A stretch of DNA of 64,000 nucleotides from Gammaproteobacteria bacterium (GTDB lineage Bacteria; Pseudomonadota; Gammaproteobacteria; Thiohalobacterales; Thiohalobacteraceae), in contig JAIOJV010000088.1 in NCBI GenBank assembly GCA_019911805.1, positions 1 through 64,000 on the forward strand, in the 5' to 3' direction. This document shows, piece after piece, positions 1 to 8,911 of this stretch. The notes under the pieces are model-generated. The model was given only the letters and a program-made list of their open reading frames with translations, did not search any database and was not told where the DNA came from. How positions within the stretch are numbered: position 1 is the stretch's first letter; the number at the start of each line of letters is the position of its first letter. Position numbers and translations under genes: made by a program.

Positions 1-332
1 GGACGCGGCCTGGGTTCGGGCTCGGCGACCTTGGGCGGGGGCGGCGGCTCCACCACCGCCTCGACGGGGACCTCCAGCGGTACCTCGACCGGTGGCGCGG
101 GCGGCACGGGCTTCACCAGGTTCACACTGACGCGCGTGACCTCCGGGGCCTCCTGCTCGAAGGCCGGCTCCTGGTACCGCTCACCCCACCAGTAATAGCC
201 GCTGACATGCAGCAACAACGACACTGCACACGCCAGGCCCATCGCCACGTTGCGCCGCGAGGGCGCATCCCAGGCAAAATACAGTAGAACCCCGAAGCGG
301 TCGTCCAGGGGCGACGTGGCAAGCGACGACAT
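1..332 (-). CDS. tonB: TonB-like energy-transducing protein (5' part only, cut by window edge)
   Basis: Reading leftwards from the ATG at 332, the frame stays open to base 1, so about 110 N-terminal residues are visible and the C-terminal TonB domain lies outside the window. The visible part has a cytoplasmic start (MSSLATSPLDDRF), one hydrophobic segment at about residues 29-43 (NVAMGLACAVSLLLHVSG), then a periplasmic stretch rich in Pro, Val and Glu with runs such as VEPPPPPKVAEPEPRP. This layout is that of TonB, which couples the proton motive force (with ExbB/ExbD) to outer-membrane receptors. A TolA-like or other Pro-rich anchored protein is possible because the diagnostic C-terminus is not seen. 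It is divergent from moaA. Confidence 0.72.
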   Translation of the reverse strand, partial: MSSLATSPLDDRFGVLLYFAWDAPSRRNVAMGLACAVSLLLHVSGYYWWGERYQEPAFEQEAPEVTRVSVNLVKPVPPAPPVEVPLEVPVEAVVEPPPPPKVAEPEPRPR

Positions 333-621
333 GGATCTCTCCGACACAGCGTGGAACATTCGAGTGCGTTCACAGGGACTGGTGCAAATTTCCTGCCAGG
401 CCAAAGATTGCGATATCTCAATCGTATTTTCGGCACCGACGGTATCGAGTGTGTCATTTCACACGGTCAGACAGGCCATTTCACGCATTGCCCCCGGTCA
501 AAGCCGGTAGTCGCCGTGCGGTAGATTGGATCCCGGTGGTGAGCGCATAATCGGGATGCAGGCACATCTGCCGGGTAGCATGCCCGCCAGCCTGCCAGAT
601 CCGCCACGGAGATACGGCCCC

Positions 622-1602
622 TTGACTGCGCTGATTGATCGCCTCGGCCGGAAGATTGATTACGTCCGCCTGTCGGTGACGGACCGTTGCGACCTGCGTT
701 GCTTCTATTGCCTCCCCAAAGGTTTCAAGGATTTCGAAGAGCCGGAGCACTGGCTCACCTTCGCGGAGATCGAACGCGTCATCGCCGCCTTCGCGCGTCT
801 GGGGACGCGGCGGGTGCGCATCACCGGCGGCGAACCCCTGGTGCGCCACGACCTGCCCACGCTCGCCATGCGCCTGGCAACGCTGCCCGGTATCGAAGAC
901 CTCTCGCTGTCGACCAATGCGACGCGCCTGGCGAAGCATGCCCGCGATCTGCGTGCGGCCGGCATCCGCCGCATCAACGTCAGCCTGGATTCGCTCGACG
1001 CCGCGCGCTTCAAGGAGATCACCGGCGGCAAGCTGGAGAAGGTGATCGGTGGTCTGCTCGCGGCCAAGGCCGCGGGTTTTGCGCCGATCAAGATCAACAT
1101 GGTGGTAATGAAAGGCATTAACGAGGACGAAGTCGAATCAATGGTCGACTTCTGCATCGAACACGGCTTCACCCTGCGTTTCATCGAGACCATGCCGATG
1201 GGCGACACCGGGCGCTCGGCCACGGACCACTACGTCGACCTGCAGACAGTGAAGGCGCGCCTGGCGCAACGCTTCGAACTGCTGCCGGGGATGATGCCGG
1301 GTGGCGGCCCGGCGCGCTACGTGCAGGTTGCCGGCACCGATCTGCGCATCGGCTTCATCACGCCCATCTCGCAGCACTTCTGCGCGACCTGCAACCGCGT
1401 GCGCCTGTCGGTCGATGGCACGCTCTACATGTGCCTCGGTCAGGAGCATCGTTTCGAGCTGCGTCCGCTGCTGCGCGCCGGCGCCAGCGACGCGGATCTG
1501 GAGGCGGCCATCCTGCAGGCCATCGATCTCAAACCCGAGCGCCACGAATTCAGCGAGAAGCCCGGACAAATAGTACGTTTCATGTCCATGACCGGCGGCT
1601 AG
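622..1602 (+). CDS. moaA: GTP 3',8-cyclase MoaA (molybdenum cofactor biosynthesis)
   Basis: Radical SAM enzyme for the first step of molybdopterin synthesis, GTP to (8S)-3',8-cyclo-GTP. The radical-SAM cluster motif CDLRCFYC (CxxxCxxC) is present, as is the second Fe-S cluster in FCATCNRVRLSVDGTLYMC near the C-terminus, and the typical Gly-Gly tail (MSMTGG). The frame is open from an ATG at 526, but that start would give about 32 extra residues before the conserved IDRLGRKIDYVRLSVTDRC block. A TTG at 622 preceded by GGAG at 608-611 gives a 326-aa protein with the first cluster Cys at residue 23, as in the E. coli enzyme, so it is preferred. ATGs at 556 and 580 are alternatives. The neighbouring napF fits a molybdoenzyme (nitrate reductase) role. 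Confidence 0.93.
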   Translation: MTALIDRLGRKIDYVRLSVTDRCDLRCFYCLPKGFKDFEEPEHWLTFAEIERVIAAFARLGTRRVRITGGEPLVRHDLPTLAMRLATLPGIEDLSLSTNATRLAKHARDLRAAGIRRINVSLDSLDAARFKEITGGKLEKVIGGLLAAKAAGFAPIKINMVVMKGINEDEVESMVDFCIEHGFTLRFIETMPMGDTGRSATDHYVDLQTVKARLAQRFELLPGMMPGGGPARYVQVAGTDLRIGFITPISQHFCATCNRVRLSVDGTLYMCLGQEHRFELRPLLRAGASDADLEAAILQAIDLKPERHEFSEKPGQIVRFMSMTGG

Positions 1603-1614
1603 GAGCTGGCAGAC

Positions 1615-1640
1615 CCGCCGGCAGCTCATCGTGCCGGCGG
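1615..1640 (+). terminator. stem-loop between convergent moaA and napF
   Basis: A perfect 9-bp GC-rich stem (CCGCCGGCA / TGCCGGCGG) with an 8-nt loop starts 12 nt after the moaA stop codon. No clear T-run follows on either strand, so it may be a Rho-assisted or mRNA-stabilising hairpin and not a classic intrinsic terminator. Confidence 0.4.
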
Positions 1641-1688
1641 AGGGTGTACAAGAGGGAAATAAAGCGGAAGGCGGTGCGGACACAGACC

Positions 1689-2192
1689 TCAGGCGGAACC
1701 AGGGCCCTCATCGTAGAGCACCACCGCCCGGGTGGGGCAGCTGCGCACGCAGGCGCCGCAACCCGTACAGCGGTGCGCATCCACCTGAGGCCGGGCATCA
1801 CCTGAAGGGAACCCGATCGCGGCGACCACACACTGCTCGCTGCACAAACGACACAGCACGTCCTGACTGACGAGGCAGGCACTGCCGATGATGGCCTTGA
1901 GCGCCCAGGGTCCCCGGGGGCGGCCGCGCAAGACCCGCGAGAGGGCGCCGCGACCGCAGGCATCGACACACTCCCCGCAGAAGCTGCATTCACCACCGCT
2001 GAAGTCTACGCGCGGGCGGCCCGCGGCGTCGCGCGTGAGCAGCCAGCGCGGGCAATCTTCGATGCACTGCCCGCAACCCGTGCACAGCGTTGCGAACAGG
2101 TCCTCGGGAACCGCCCAGGGTGGTCGCGGCGACGTCTGGCCACGGTCTGGATCAACGTGTGGATGGTTCGGGTGATTGTGGGTAGAAGACAT
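1689..2192 (-). CDS. napF: NapF-type ferredoxin (4Fe-4S protein)
   Basis: A 167-aa cysteine-rich protein, the usual NapF length (E. coli about 164). Four Cys clusters are visible in order: CTGCGQCIEDCP, CSFCGECVDAC, an atypical CRLCSEQC, and CTGCGACVRSCP. NapF is a cytoplasmic accessory ferredoxin linked to maturation of the periplasmic nitrate reductase NapA. The start at 2192 (MSSTHNHPNHPH) was chosen because the upstream Met at 2231 adds 13 residues with no family resemblance. The N-terminus is rich in His and Asn. Other nap genes are not in this window, so the assignment to nitrate reduction rests on the family only. Confidence 0.85.
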   Translation of the reverse strand: MSSTHNHPNHPHVDPDRGQTSPRPPWAVPEDLFATLCTGCGQCIEDCPRWLLTRDAAGRPRVDFSGGECSFCGECVDACGRGALSRVLRGRPRGPWALKAIIGSACLVSQDVLCRLCSEQCVVAAIGFPSGDARPQVDAHRCTGCGACVRSCPTRAVVLYDEGPGSA

Positions 2193-2998
2193 CGTTAGTA
2201 CGCCGCTTAGTCCAAAAACTGTATGTGCCACGGAACCACACGAAAAAACACCGACAAGGCCATAAATCTCACACCGCCATCTTCGTCACCCGCAAGGTGA
2301 ATGAATCGCCGCTGCAACACTACCCCATGGCCCCGCGCCATGTCCGCATCCTTGCCGTGGCCGAGGTAATTTTTCCAGTCGCATGTAGACACGCAGTCAC
2401 TATGAATGCCGACGGCCTCGCCGGCACTGATCTGCGTCAAGCACCGATACTAACAAACCCACCACACATCCGACAGCAGCCTGAATATCCACAATATTCA
2501 GATGCATTGCAGGACGAACGAGACGCTGCCCCGCCAGTACCCCGGCCGCCGCACTGACGGCGAGCCAGGCAAGGAATGCGGCCATGGACGAGGAAACCCT
2601 GAAACCCAGAAACCCTATTTCAACCGCAAAGGACGCGAAGGCGCGCGAAGGAAAACATTGTTGCCACGAAACCTACGAAACTTACAAACCGGGATAAACC
2701 TGAAAACCCCAATTGCCACGGAAACACACGGAAGTACACGGAAGGCACTGGAATGAAACAGCGCCGTGAAATACCGATTCATTACTTGGCGGGTGAGCAA
2801 GGCCGTTGTGCGACGCATAAAATCTTGTCTGTGTTTTCCGTGTACTTCCGTGTGTTTCCGTGGCTGAACCGGATGTTGTGGGATGCATCGGGTCTTGGCA
2901 TTACGAATGCTTGGTAGATTTCGTGGCTGACATAGGTTGGATTTCCTTCGCGCGCCTTCGCGTCCTTTGCGGTTGAATCAGGGGTTTGCCAGCGGCGA
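2193..2998. other. 806-bp intergenic region without a convincing gene
   Basis: No frame here has family-like sequence. The left half holds a GCCACGGAAcCACACG copy near 2227 and a perfect dyad CTGAATAT-CCACA-ATATTCAG at 2481-2501, which could be an operator. The right half is a nested palindromic repeat described separately (2621-2975). Confidence 0.6.
2621..2975. repeat. nested inverted-repeat element (34-bp perfect outer arms)
   Basis: Outer arms 2621-2654 and 2942-2975 are exact reverse complements over 34 bp (beginning CAACCGCAAAGGACGCGAAG). Inside them are partially matching GCCACGAAA(C/T)CTAC arms near 2663 and 2915. Innermost is a GCCACGGAAACACACGG element (2715-2864) whose two ends are again inverted. 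The innermost part belongs to a dispersed family with copies at 12815-12949 and 62398-62515. No transposase gene is present, so it may be a non-autonomous palindromic element. Confidence 0.8.
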
Positions 2999-4363
2999 TC
3001 AGCGCACCCAGATGGTCTTGGCGTTGATGAATTCGTGGATGCCGTAGCGGCCGAGTTCGCGACCGTAGCCGGAGTGTTTGACCCCGCCGAAGGGCAGGCG
3101 TGGGTCACTCTTGACCAGACCGTTGACGAAGGCGCAGCCACACTGCAGCGCCCGGGCGACGCGTTCACCGCGCGCGTTGTCGCGCGTCCAGACACTGCCA
3201 CCCAGGCCGTAGGGGCTGTCGTTGGCGATCTCGATGGCATGGCGCTCGTCGCGGGCGCGGATGACGCTGGCGACCGGCCCGAACAGCTCTTCGCGATAGG
3301 CACGCATGCCGTGCTCGACGCCGTCGAGGATGGAGGCCGCATAGAAGGCGCCCGTGCCGGCCAGTGGTGTACAGCCGGTGACGGCGACCGCGCCCTGGGC
3401 GATGCTCTCGACCACCTGCTGATGCAATTCATCGCGCAGGTCGTGGCGCGCCAGCGGTGCAAGCGTCACCGACTCGTCCAGCGGATCGCCATGGCGCCGC
3501 GCCTCCGCGGCCGCCTTGAAGCCCGCGAGAAAGGTCTCGGCGACCGCCTCCACGACGATGAAGCGTTTGGCGGCGATGCAGCTCTGGCCCGCATTCAGGA
3601 ACCGTGACGTCGCGGCCTGCGACACCGCCAGATCCAGATCGGCATCCTCGAGGACGATGAACGGATCGGAGCCGCCGAGTTCCAGCACGGTCTTCTTGAT
3701 CTGCGCGCCGGCGGTGGCGGCCACCGAACGCCCGGCGGGCTCGCTGCCGGTCAGGGTGACGGCGTGGATGCGCGGGTCTTCGATCACCCGCGCGACGCGC
3801 CCGGCCGGGATCATCAGCGTGCGGAACACACCGGCGGGCAGACCGGCCTCGATGAACACCTCTTCGATGGCGAGCGCGCAGCCGGGCACATTGGAGGCGT
3901 GCTTGAGCACACCGGTGTTGCCAGCCATCAGCGCCGGCGCGGCGAAACGGAACACCTGCCAGAAGGGAAAGTTCCAGGGCATGACCGCCAACACCGTGCC
4001 GAGCGGCTGATAGGCGACCAGGCTGCGGCCGGCATCGCTGTCGATCGGCTCGTCGGCGAGGAAGGTCGCCGCCTGGTCGGCATAGAAATCGCATACCCAG
4101 GCACACTTGTCGATTTCTGCGTGTGCTTCGCCGCTGAGCTTGCCCATTTCCAGGGTCATGGTGCGCGCCAGCTCGGCGCGGCGTGCGCGCAGCACGCCGG
4201 CGACCTTGCGCAAGGCGGCGGCACGTGCCTCGAACCCGGCCGCCGCCCAAGCCGGGGTGGCGGCGGCCACCGCGCTCAGTGCCTGGTCGAGCTGCGTCTC
4301 GTTCCAGGTCTCGACGACCCTGATGACCTCACCCGTGGCCGGATTGACGGACTTGAACACCAT
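2999..4363 (-). CDS. sad: NAD(P)-dependent succinate-semialdehyde dehydrogenase (Sad/YneI type)
   Basis: A 454-aa aldehyde dehydrogenase of the short succinate-semialdehyde dehydrogenase subgroup (about 455-462 aa). Visible motifs are MPWNFPFWQVFRF (coenzyme-binding region), the general-base Glu in LELGGSDPF, the catalytic Cys in GQSCIAAKR, and the C-terminal LPFGGVKHSGYGRELG. The expected reaction is oxidation of succinate semialdehyde (or a similar aldehyde) to the acid in the cytoplasm. It is a single gene with no gab neighbours, so the physiological substrate is not shown by context. It starts at ATG 4363 and is divergent from slt across 63 bp. Confidence 0.88.
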   Translation of the reverse strand: MVFKSVNPATGEVIRVVETWNETQLDQALSAVAAATPAWAAAGFEARAAALRKVAGVLRARRAELARTMTLEMGKLSGEAHAEIDKCAWVCDFYADQAATFLADEPIDSDAGRSLVAYQPLGTVLAVMPWNFPFWQVFRFAAPALMAGNTGVLKHASNVPGCALAIEEVFIEAGLPAGVFRTLMIPAGRVARVIEDPRIHAVTLTGSEPAGRSVAATAGAQIKKTVLELGGSDPFIVLEDADLDLAVSQAATSRFLNAGQSCIAAKRFIVVEAVAETFLAGFKAAAEARRHGDPLDESVTLAPLARHDLRDELHQQVVESIAQGAVAVTGCTPLAGTGAFYAASILDGVEHGMRAYREELFGPVASVIRARDERHAIEIANDSPYGLGGSVWTRDNARGERVARALQCGCAFVNGLVKSDPRLPFGGVKHSGYGRELGRYGIHEFINAKTIWVR

Positions 4364-4426
4364 GAATCCATTCCCCTTCTCAGTTCGTGATTGTTGCCGT
4401 GCTGGAACTGGGGTTAACTATAGAGT

Positions 4427-6367
4427 ATGAACACCCACCTGCGTTACAGCCTCCTGCTCCTGCACTGCCTCCTCGGTATCCTGCTGCTGAATGGCGCGGT
4501 CGCGGCGACGGACGAGTATGCCAACGAACGCCAGCACTTCCTGGAGGCCCGCAAGGCCCTGCAACAGAATCAATGGCCGCGCTACCAGCAACTCGCCGAT
4601 CGCTTGCAGGATTATCCGCTCTACCTCTATCTGCGCTATGACGCGCTGCGCGCCCACTTTTCCCGGGCGACGGATGCCGATATCCGCGCGTTCCTGGAAG
4701 AATTCGGTGACACGCCGCCGGCAGAGCGCCTGCGCCACAGCTGGCTGATCCAGCTCGCCCGCCAACATCAATGGACGCGTTTCCTGAGCTTCTACCCCGG
4801 CAGCAGCAACTCGGCCGAGTTGCAATGCTTCTATCTGCAGGCCACCCACCGAGAACCTGCGGATGCCGCCTGGCTGGATGCCGCCGTCGCGCTCTGGCGG
4901 GTCGGCAAGTCGCAGCCCGATGCCTGCGACCCCGTATTCAAAGTGCTCAGCGACAGTCCGCGCATGACCCAGGCGCTGGTGTGGGAGCGCATCCGCCTGG
5001 CGATGGACAACAACGCCCTCAGCCTCGCCTCCTACCTGTCGCGCCGGTTACCGGCCGGCGAACGCAAATGGGTCGACCTCTGGCGTAAGGTGCACCACCG
5101 CCCCAGCGAGGCACGCACCATTGCGGCCCTGGCGACGGATTCCGCACCGGCACGCGAAATCCTGGCGCACGCCGTGGTGCGGTTGGCCCGTAGCGACGCC
5201 CGGGAGGCGCACGACTGGTGGGCGACGCTGGCCGACCGTTACGCCTTCGACGCACAGACCCGTGCCGACGTCAGCCGGCGCGTGGCGTTGTCCGCGGCCT
5301 ATCAGCGTCTCCCGCAGGCACACCGCTGGCTGGCAGAGGTTCCGGACCGCGCGCGCGACCGTACACTGGCTGAATGGCAGGCGCGCAGCGCCTTGCTGCA
5401 GCAGGATTGGTCGATCCTGCTGACCGCCATCGACGCCCTGCCGGCGGAGGCACAGTCGGAGAGTGAATGGCGCTACTGGCGCGGCCGCGCCCAGGCATAC
5501 CTGGGCGACCGGGCGGCGGCCGAACAGGCCTTCGAGGCACTGGCCGGCGAACGTTCCTACCACGGCTTTCTGGCCGCCGACTTCCTCGACCGTCCCTACC
5601 GCTTCGCGCACGCACCCATGCCCGTCGACGACGCGGATCTGGACCGGCTGCAGCAGCAGCCGGCGTTCGTCCGCGCCCGCGAACTGCGGCGCGCCGACCT
5701 GATCTACGACGCGCGCCGCGAATGGGCCTACGCGATCCGCAACCTCGATACACACGGCCTGGAGGCGGCGGCGGCACTGGCCCATCGCTGGGGCTGGCAC
5801 GACCGCGCCATCATCACGGCGGCACGTTCCAGCCACCAGGACGATCTGAATGTGCGCTTTCCGGTGCTGTATGAGCGCGAGATTGCCAAGACCGCCGCGC
5901 AGCTCGATCTCGACCCCGCCTGGATCATGGGCGTGATGCGGCAGGAGAGCGCCTTCATGGTCGATGCGCGCTCCCCCGCCGGCGCGCTCGGCCTGATGCA
6001 GCTGATGCCTGCCACCGGCAGTCAGATGGCGAAGCTGCTCAAGCTGCCGGCCCCCAGCCGCGCCGCACTGCTGCAGGCCGATGCCAACATCCGCCTGGGC
6101 GGCAATTACCTGCGCCACGTCCTCGACGACCTCGGCAACAAGGTGCTGGCCACGGCCGCCTACAACGCTGGGCCGTACCGTGTGCGCAGCTGGCTGCCCG
6201 AGACCACGGTACCGGCCGAGCTGTGGGTCGACACCATCCCCTTCACCGAGACGCGCGGCTATGTGCGCGGTGTGCTGGCCTTCACGACCGTCTACGACGC
6301 GCGCCTGGAGCGACCCGTGACGCCGCTGCACAAGCGCATGCCGGACATCGGCCCGAAGCCGCAATGA
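4427..6367 (+). CDS. slt: Soluble lytic murein transglycosylase (Slt70)
   Basis: A 646-aa periplasmic muramidase that cleaves MurNAc-GlcNAc bonds to form 1,6-anhydro products. A signal peptide is seen at residues 1-26 (YSLLLLHCLLGILLLNGAVAA). The long alpha-helical superhelix (U and L domains, about 27-480) is followed by the catalytic domain: MGVMRQESAF with catalytic Glu507, GALGLMQLMPATG, and ATAAYNAGPYRVRSW, the three signature blocks of family 1 lytic transglycosylases. The length matches E. coli Slt (645). The start codon has no strong Shine-Dalgarno sequence. A possible promoter sits only about 10 nt upstream, so the leader would be very short. Confidence 0.95.
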   Translation: MNTHLRYSLLLLHCLLGILLLNGAVAATDEYANERQHFLEARKALQQNQWPRYQQLADRLQDYPLYLYLRYDALRAHFSRATDADIRAFLEEFGDTPPAERLRHSWLIQLARQHQWTRFLSFYPGSSNSAELQCFYLQATHREPADAAWLDAAVALWRVGKSQPDACDPVFKVLSDSPRMTQALVWERIRLAMDNNALSLASYLSRRLPAGERKWVDLWRKVHHRPSEARTIAALATDSAPAREILAHAVVRLARSDAREAHDWWATLADRYAFDAQTRADVSRRVALSAAYQRLPQAHRWLAEVPDRARDRTLAEWQARSALLQQDWSILLTAIDALPAEAQSESEWRYWRGRAQAYLGDRAAAEQAFEALAGERSYHGFLAADFLDRPYRFAHAPMPVDDADLDRLQQQPAFVRARELRRADLIYDARREWAYAIRNLDTHGLEAAAALAHRWGWHDRAIITAARSSHQDDLNVRFPVLYEREIAKTAAQLDLDPAWIMGVMRQESAFMVDARSPAGALGLMQLMPATGSQMAKLLKLPAPSRAALLQADANIRLGGNYLRHVLDDLGNKVLATAAYNAGPYRVRSWLPETTVPAELWVDTIPFTETRGYVRGVLAFTTVYDARLERPVTPLHKRMPDIGPKPQ

Positions 6368-6462
6368 CGCCGCCCGCGACGCCCTTGACCTGATCCGGTG
6401 GCGCCGCCACCATTCCCTGTCACGACCGACGAGAAGCGGACGACGCCGTAAAGAGCAACCCC

Positions 6463-7431
6463 ATGGCAGACCAGAAGATATGCATCATCGGCGGCGCCGG
6501 TTTTGTCGGCCGCCATCTCGCCCACCGGCTGACCCGGGAAGGCTGGCGGGTGACCATCCCCACGCGCCGGCGCGAACGGCAGCGGGCGCTGCTGGTCGAT
6601 CCACGCGTGACGCTGGTCGAAGCCGACGTGAATGACCCGGCGACGCTGCGCGGCCTGCTCGCCGGCTGCGCCGCAGTGATCAATCTGGTCGGCATACTCA
6701 ATGAACGCCGCGGTCCGGCCGGCGAGGCCTTTGCGCGTGCGCACGTGGAGTTGCCCGGGAAGCTCGTCGCGGCCATGCACGACACCGGTGTACGGCGGCT
6801 GCTGCACATGAGCGCCCTCAACGCCGACCCGCACGAGGAACACAGCCTGTATCTGCGCACCAAGGGCCAGGGCGAGGACCTGGTGCACGGTGCTGCGCGG
6901 CAGGGACTGGAGGTCACCAGCTTCCGGCCCTCCGTGATCTTCGGTCCCGGTGACAGCTTCTTCAACCGCTTCGCGACGCTGCTCCGGATCACGCCCCTGG
7001 TGTTTCCGCTGGCCTGCGCGGACAGCCGCTTCGCGCCCGTGTATGTCGACGATGTCATCGAGGCCATGGTCCGCACGCTCCAGGATCGCTCCACCGCCGG
7101 CAGACGCTGCGATCTGTGCGGCCCGGAGGTCTATACCCTGGCGCAACTGGTGGAGTACACGGCACGCCAGCTCGACCTGCGGCGGTCTATCTGGAAGCTC
7201 ACGGACGGGCTGTCGCGTCTGCAGGCGCGGGCGTTGGAGTTCGTGCCGGGCAAGCCGTTCAGCCGCGACAACTACTGGTCCTTGCAGCAGGCCAGTGTCT
7301 GCGACCACAACGCGCTGATCGAACTGGGCATCCGTCCGACGGCGATCGACGCCGTAGTGCCGGGGTATCTCGGCCAGCGCAGTGCGCGTGACGCCTATCC
7401 GCGCCTCCGCGAACAGGCACGGCGCGGCTAG
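6463..7431 (+). CDS. NAD(P)-binding SDR protein, NDUFA9-like (complex I accessory type)
   Basis: A 322-aa atypical short-chain dehydrogenase. The N-terminal Rossmann motif GGAGFVGRHLA is at residues about 9-19; INLVGILNE, MSALNAD and RPSVIFGPGDSFFNRFA follow, the pattern of NDUFA9-like proteins. The catalytic YxxxK is degenerate (YLRTK), consistent with a structural or regulatory NADPH-binding role. In mitochondria NDUFA9 stabilises complex I and the ubiquinone site; the function of bacterial homologues is uncertain. It lies upstream of cca in the same direction with a 142-bp gap. Confidence 0.82.
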   Translation: MADQKICIIGGAGFVGRHLAHRLTREGWRVTIPTRRRERQRALLVDPRVTLVEADVNDPATLRGLLAGCAAVINLVGILNERRGPAGEAFARAHVELPGKLVAAMHDTGVRRLLHMSALNADPHEEHSLYLRTKGQGEDLVHGAARQGLEVTSFRPSVIFGPGDSFFNRFATLLRITPLVFPLACADSRFAPVYVDDVIEAMVRTLQDRSTAGRRCDLCGPEVYTLAQLVEYTARQLDLRRSIWKLTDGLSRLQARALEFVPGKPFSRDNYWSLQQASVCDHNALIELGIRPTAIDAVVPGYLGQRSARDAYPRLREQARRG

Positions 7432-7573
7432 CATGGTGCCAGGGCGGATTGCGCTGCCCGTGTGCCTCCGCGGCCATCGGTCTTTGAGGGTCATGGCACG
7501 CGCTTAGATAAGTGCCATTTCCTTCACGGGATGCACTTTTCATGAACGCGGTTCTTCCGGGTAGAATCGAGGC

Positions 7574-8839
7574 ATGGACATCTATCTCGTCGGCGGCGCG
7601 GTGCGCGACAAACTGCTTGGCGTACCGGTCAAGGAGCGCGACTGGGTCGTGGTCGGCGCCACGCCGGAAGACATGGTGCGGCTGGGCTATCGCCCGGTCG
7701 GCAAGGATTTCCCGGTCTTCCTGCATCCCGAGACGCACGAGGAGTACGCACTCGCCCGCACCGAGCGCAAGACCGCGCCCGGCTACAAGGGCTTCGCCGT
7801 GCACGCCAGCCCCGAGGTCACACTGGAGGACGATCTCAAGCGGCGCGACCTCACCATCAACGCCATGGCCGAGGCCGCCGACGGCACGCTCATCGATCCC
7901 TTCAACGGCCGCGAGGATCTCGCCCAGGGCCTGCTCAAGCACGTCTCCAAGGCCTTCGTGGAGGATCCGGTGCGTATCCTGCGGGTGGCGCGCTTCGCGG
8001 CGCGCTTCGCCAAGTGGGGCTTCAAGGTCGCGCACGGCACCCACGCCCTCATGAAGCAGATGGTCGCCGCCGGCGAGGTGGACCACCTGGTGTCGGAACG
8101 CGTCTGGGCGGAGACCGAGAAGGCCCTGGGCGAGGACCGCCCACGCCGCTTCTTCGAAGTCCTGCACCGCTGCGGCGCGCTGGCAGTGGTCTACCCCGAA
8201 CTCGACCGCCTGTTCGGCATCCCGCAGCCGGCCCACCATCACCCTGAGATCGATACCGGCGAGCACAGCCTGATGGTGCTGGATCAGGCGGTCCGCCTCA
8301 GCCCGGACCCGCGGGTGCGCTTCGCCGCGCTGGTGCACGATCTCGGCAAGGGCACGACCCCGGCCACCGAACTGCCGCGGCACATCGGCCACGAACAGCG
8401 CAGCGTCGAATTGATCGAGGCCTTATGCCACCGGCTGCGGATCCCCAACGATTACCGCGATCTCGCCGTCAAGGTCGCCCGCTATCACAGCCACTGCCAC
8501 CGCGCACTGGAACTGCGTGCCGGCACGCTGCTCGACACGCTCACCGGCCTCGATGCCTTCCGGCGCCCGGCGGTCCTGGAGGATTTTCTGATTGCCTGCG
8601 AGGCCGACAGCCGCGGCCGCGGCCATGACGGCAAGGACACGGGGGAGCGGCCCTACCCGCAGGCCGAGGTATTCCGCACGGCCTTCGCCGCGGCGCGTGC
8701 GGTGGATGCCAGAGCGCTGGCCCAGCAGGGCCTGGAGGGTGCGGCCCTGGGTGAGCGCTTGCGGGAGTTACGCTGCAACGCGATTACCGCGGTGCTCGCG
8801 AACGCCCCGGACCGAGCGACTCCGGAACCGGGTTCCTGA
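7574..8839 (+). CDS. cca: Multifunctional CCA-adding enzyme (tRNA nucleotidyltransferase with HD domain)
   Basis: A 421-aa enzyme that adds or repairs the 3'-CCA of tRNA. Class II nucleotidyltransferase motifs are present: [12 protein letters not shown] at the N-terminus, [15 protein letters not shown] with the catalytic carboxylates, [12 protein letters not shown], and [17 protein letters not shown]-terminal HD phosphohydrolase domain is visible (HSLMVLDQA, then [11 protein letters not shown]), so this is the long gammaproteobacterial form with phosphatase/phosphodiesterase activity. The start ATG 7574 leads directly into the first motif. The intron-bearing tRNA gene in this window already encodes CCA, so Cca would act there in repair. 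Confidence 0.96.
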   Translation: MDIYLVGGAVRDKLLGVPVKERDWVVVGATPEDMVRLGYRPVGKDFPVFLHPETHEEYALARTERKTAPGYKGFAVHASPEVTLEDDLKRRDLTINAMAEAADGTLIDPFNGREDLAQGLLKHVSKAFVEDPVRILRVARFAARFAKWGFKVAHGTHALMKQMVAAGEVDHLVSERVWAETEKALGEDRPRRFFEVLHRCGALAVVYPELDRLFGIPQPAHHHPEIDTGEHSLMVLDQAVRLSPDPRVRFAALVHDLGKGTTPATELPRHIGHEQRSVELIEALCHRLRIPNDYRDLAVKVARYHSHCHRALELRAGTLLDTLTGLDAFRRPAVLEDFLIACEADSRGRGHDGKDTGERPYPQAEVFRTAFAAARAVDARALAQQGLEGAALGERLRELRCNAITAVLANAPDRATPEPGS

Positions 8840-8860
8840 CAGTCCCGCCCTTACCAAACG

Positions 8861-8884
8861 GGGGACGGATTTAAATCCGTCCCC
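8861..8884. terminator. perfect 24-bp palindrome between convergent cca and uppP
   Basis: GGGGACGGATTT and its exact reverse complement are joined with no spacer, flanked by AAAC on the left and TTTG on the right. It could act as a bidirectional terminator. The same motif recurs as a variant at 11011-11037 and as a half-site at 14108-14119, so it is also a member of a dispersed palindrome family. Confidence 0.6.
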
Positions 8885-8911
8885 TTTGTCCTCGGCAGTT
8901 GGCCGTCCGGC

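Noticed and set aside
122-457. Long reading frame opposite and overlapping the tonB-like start
   Set aside because: Its translation is Arg/Cys-rich low-complexity sequence; the partial tonB frame in the same place has a membrane helix and Pro-rich periplasmic region and fits better.
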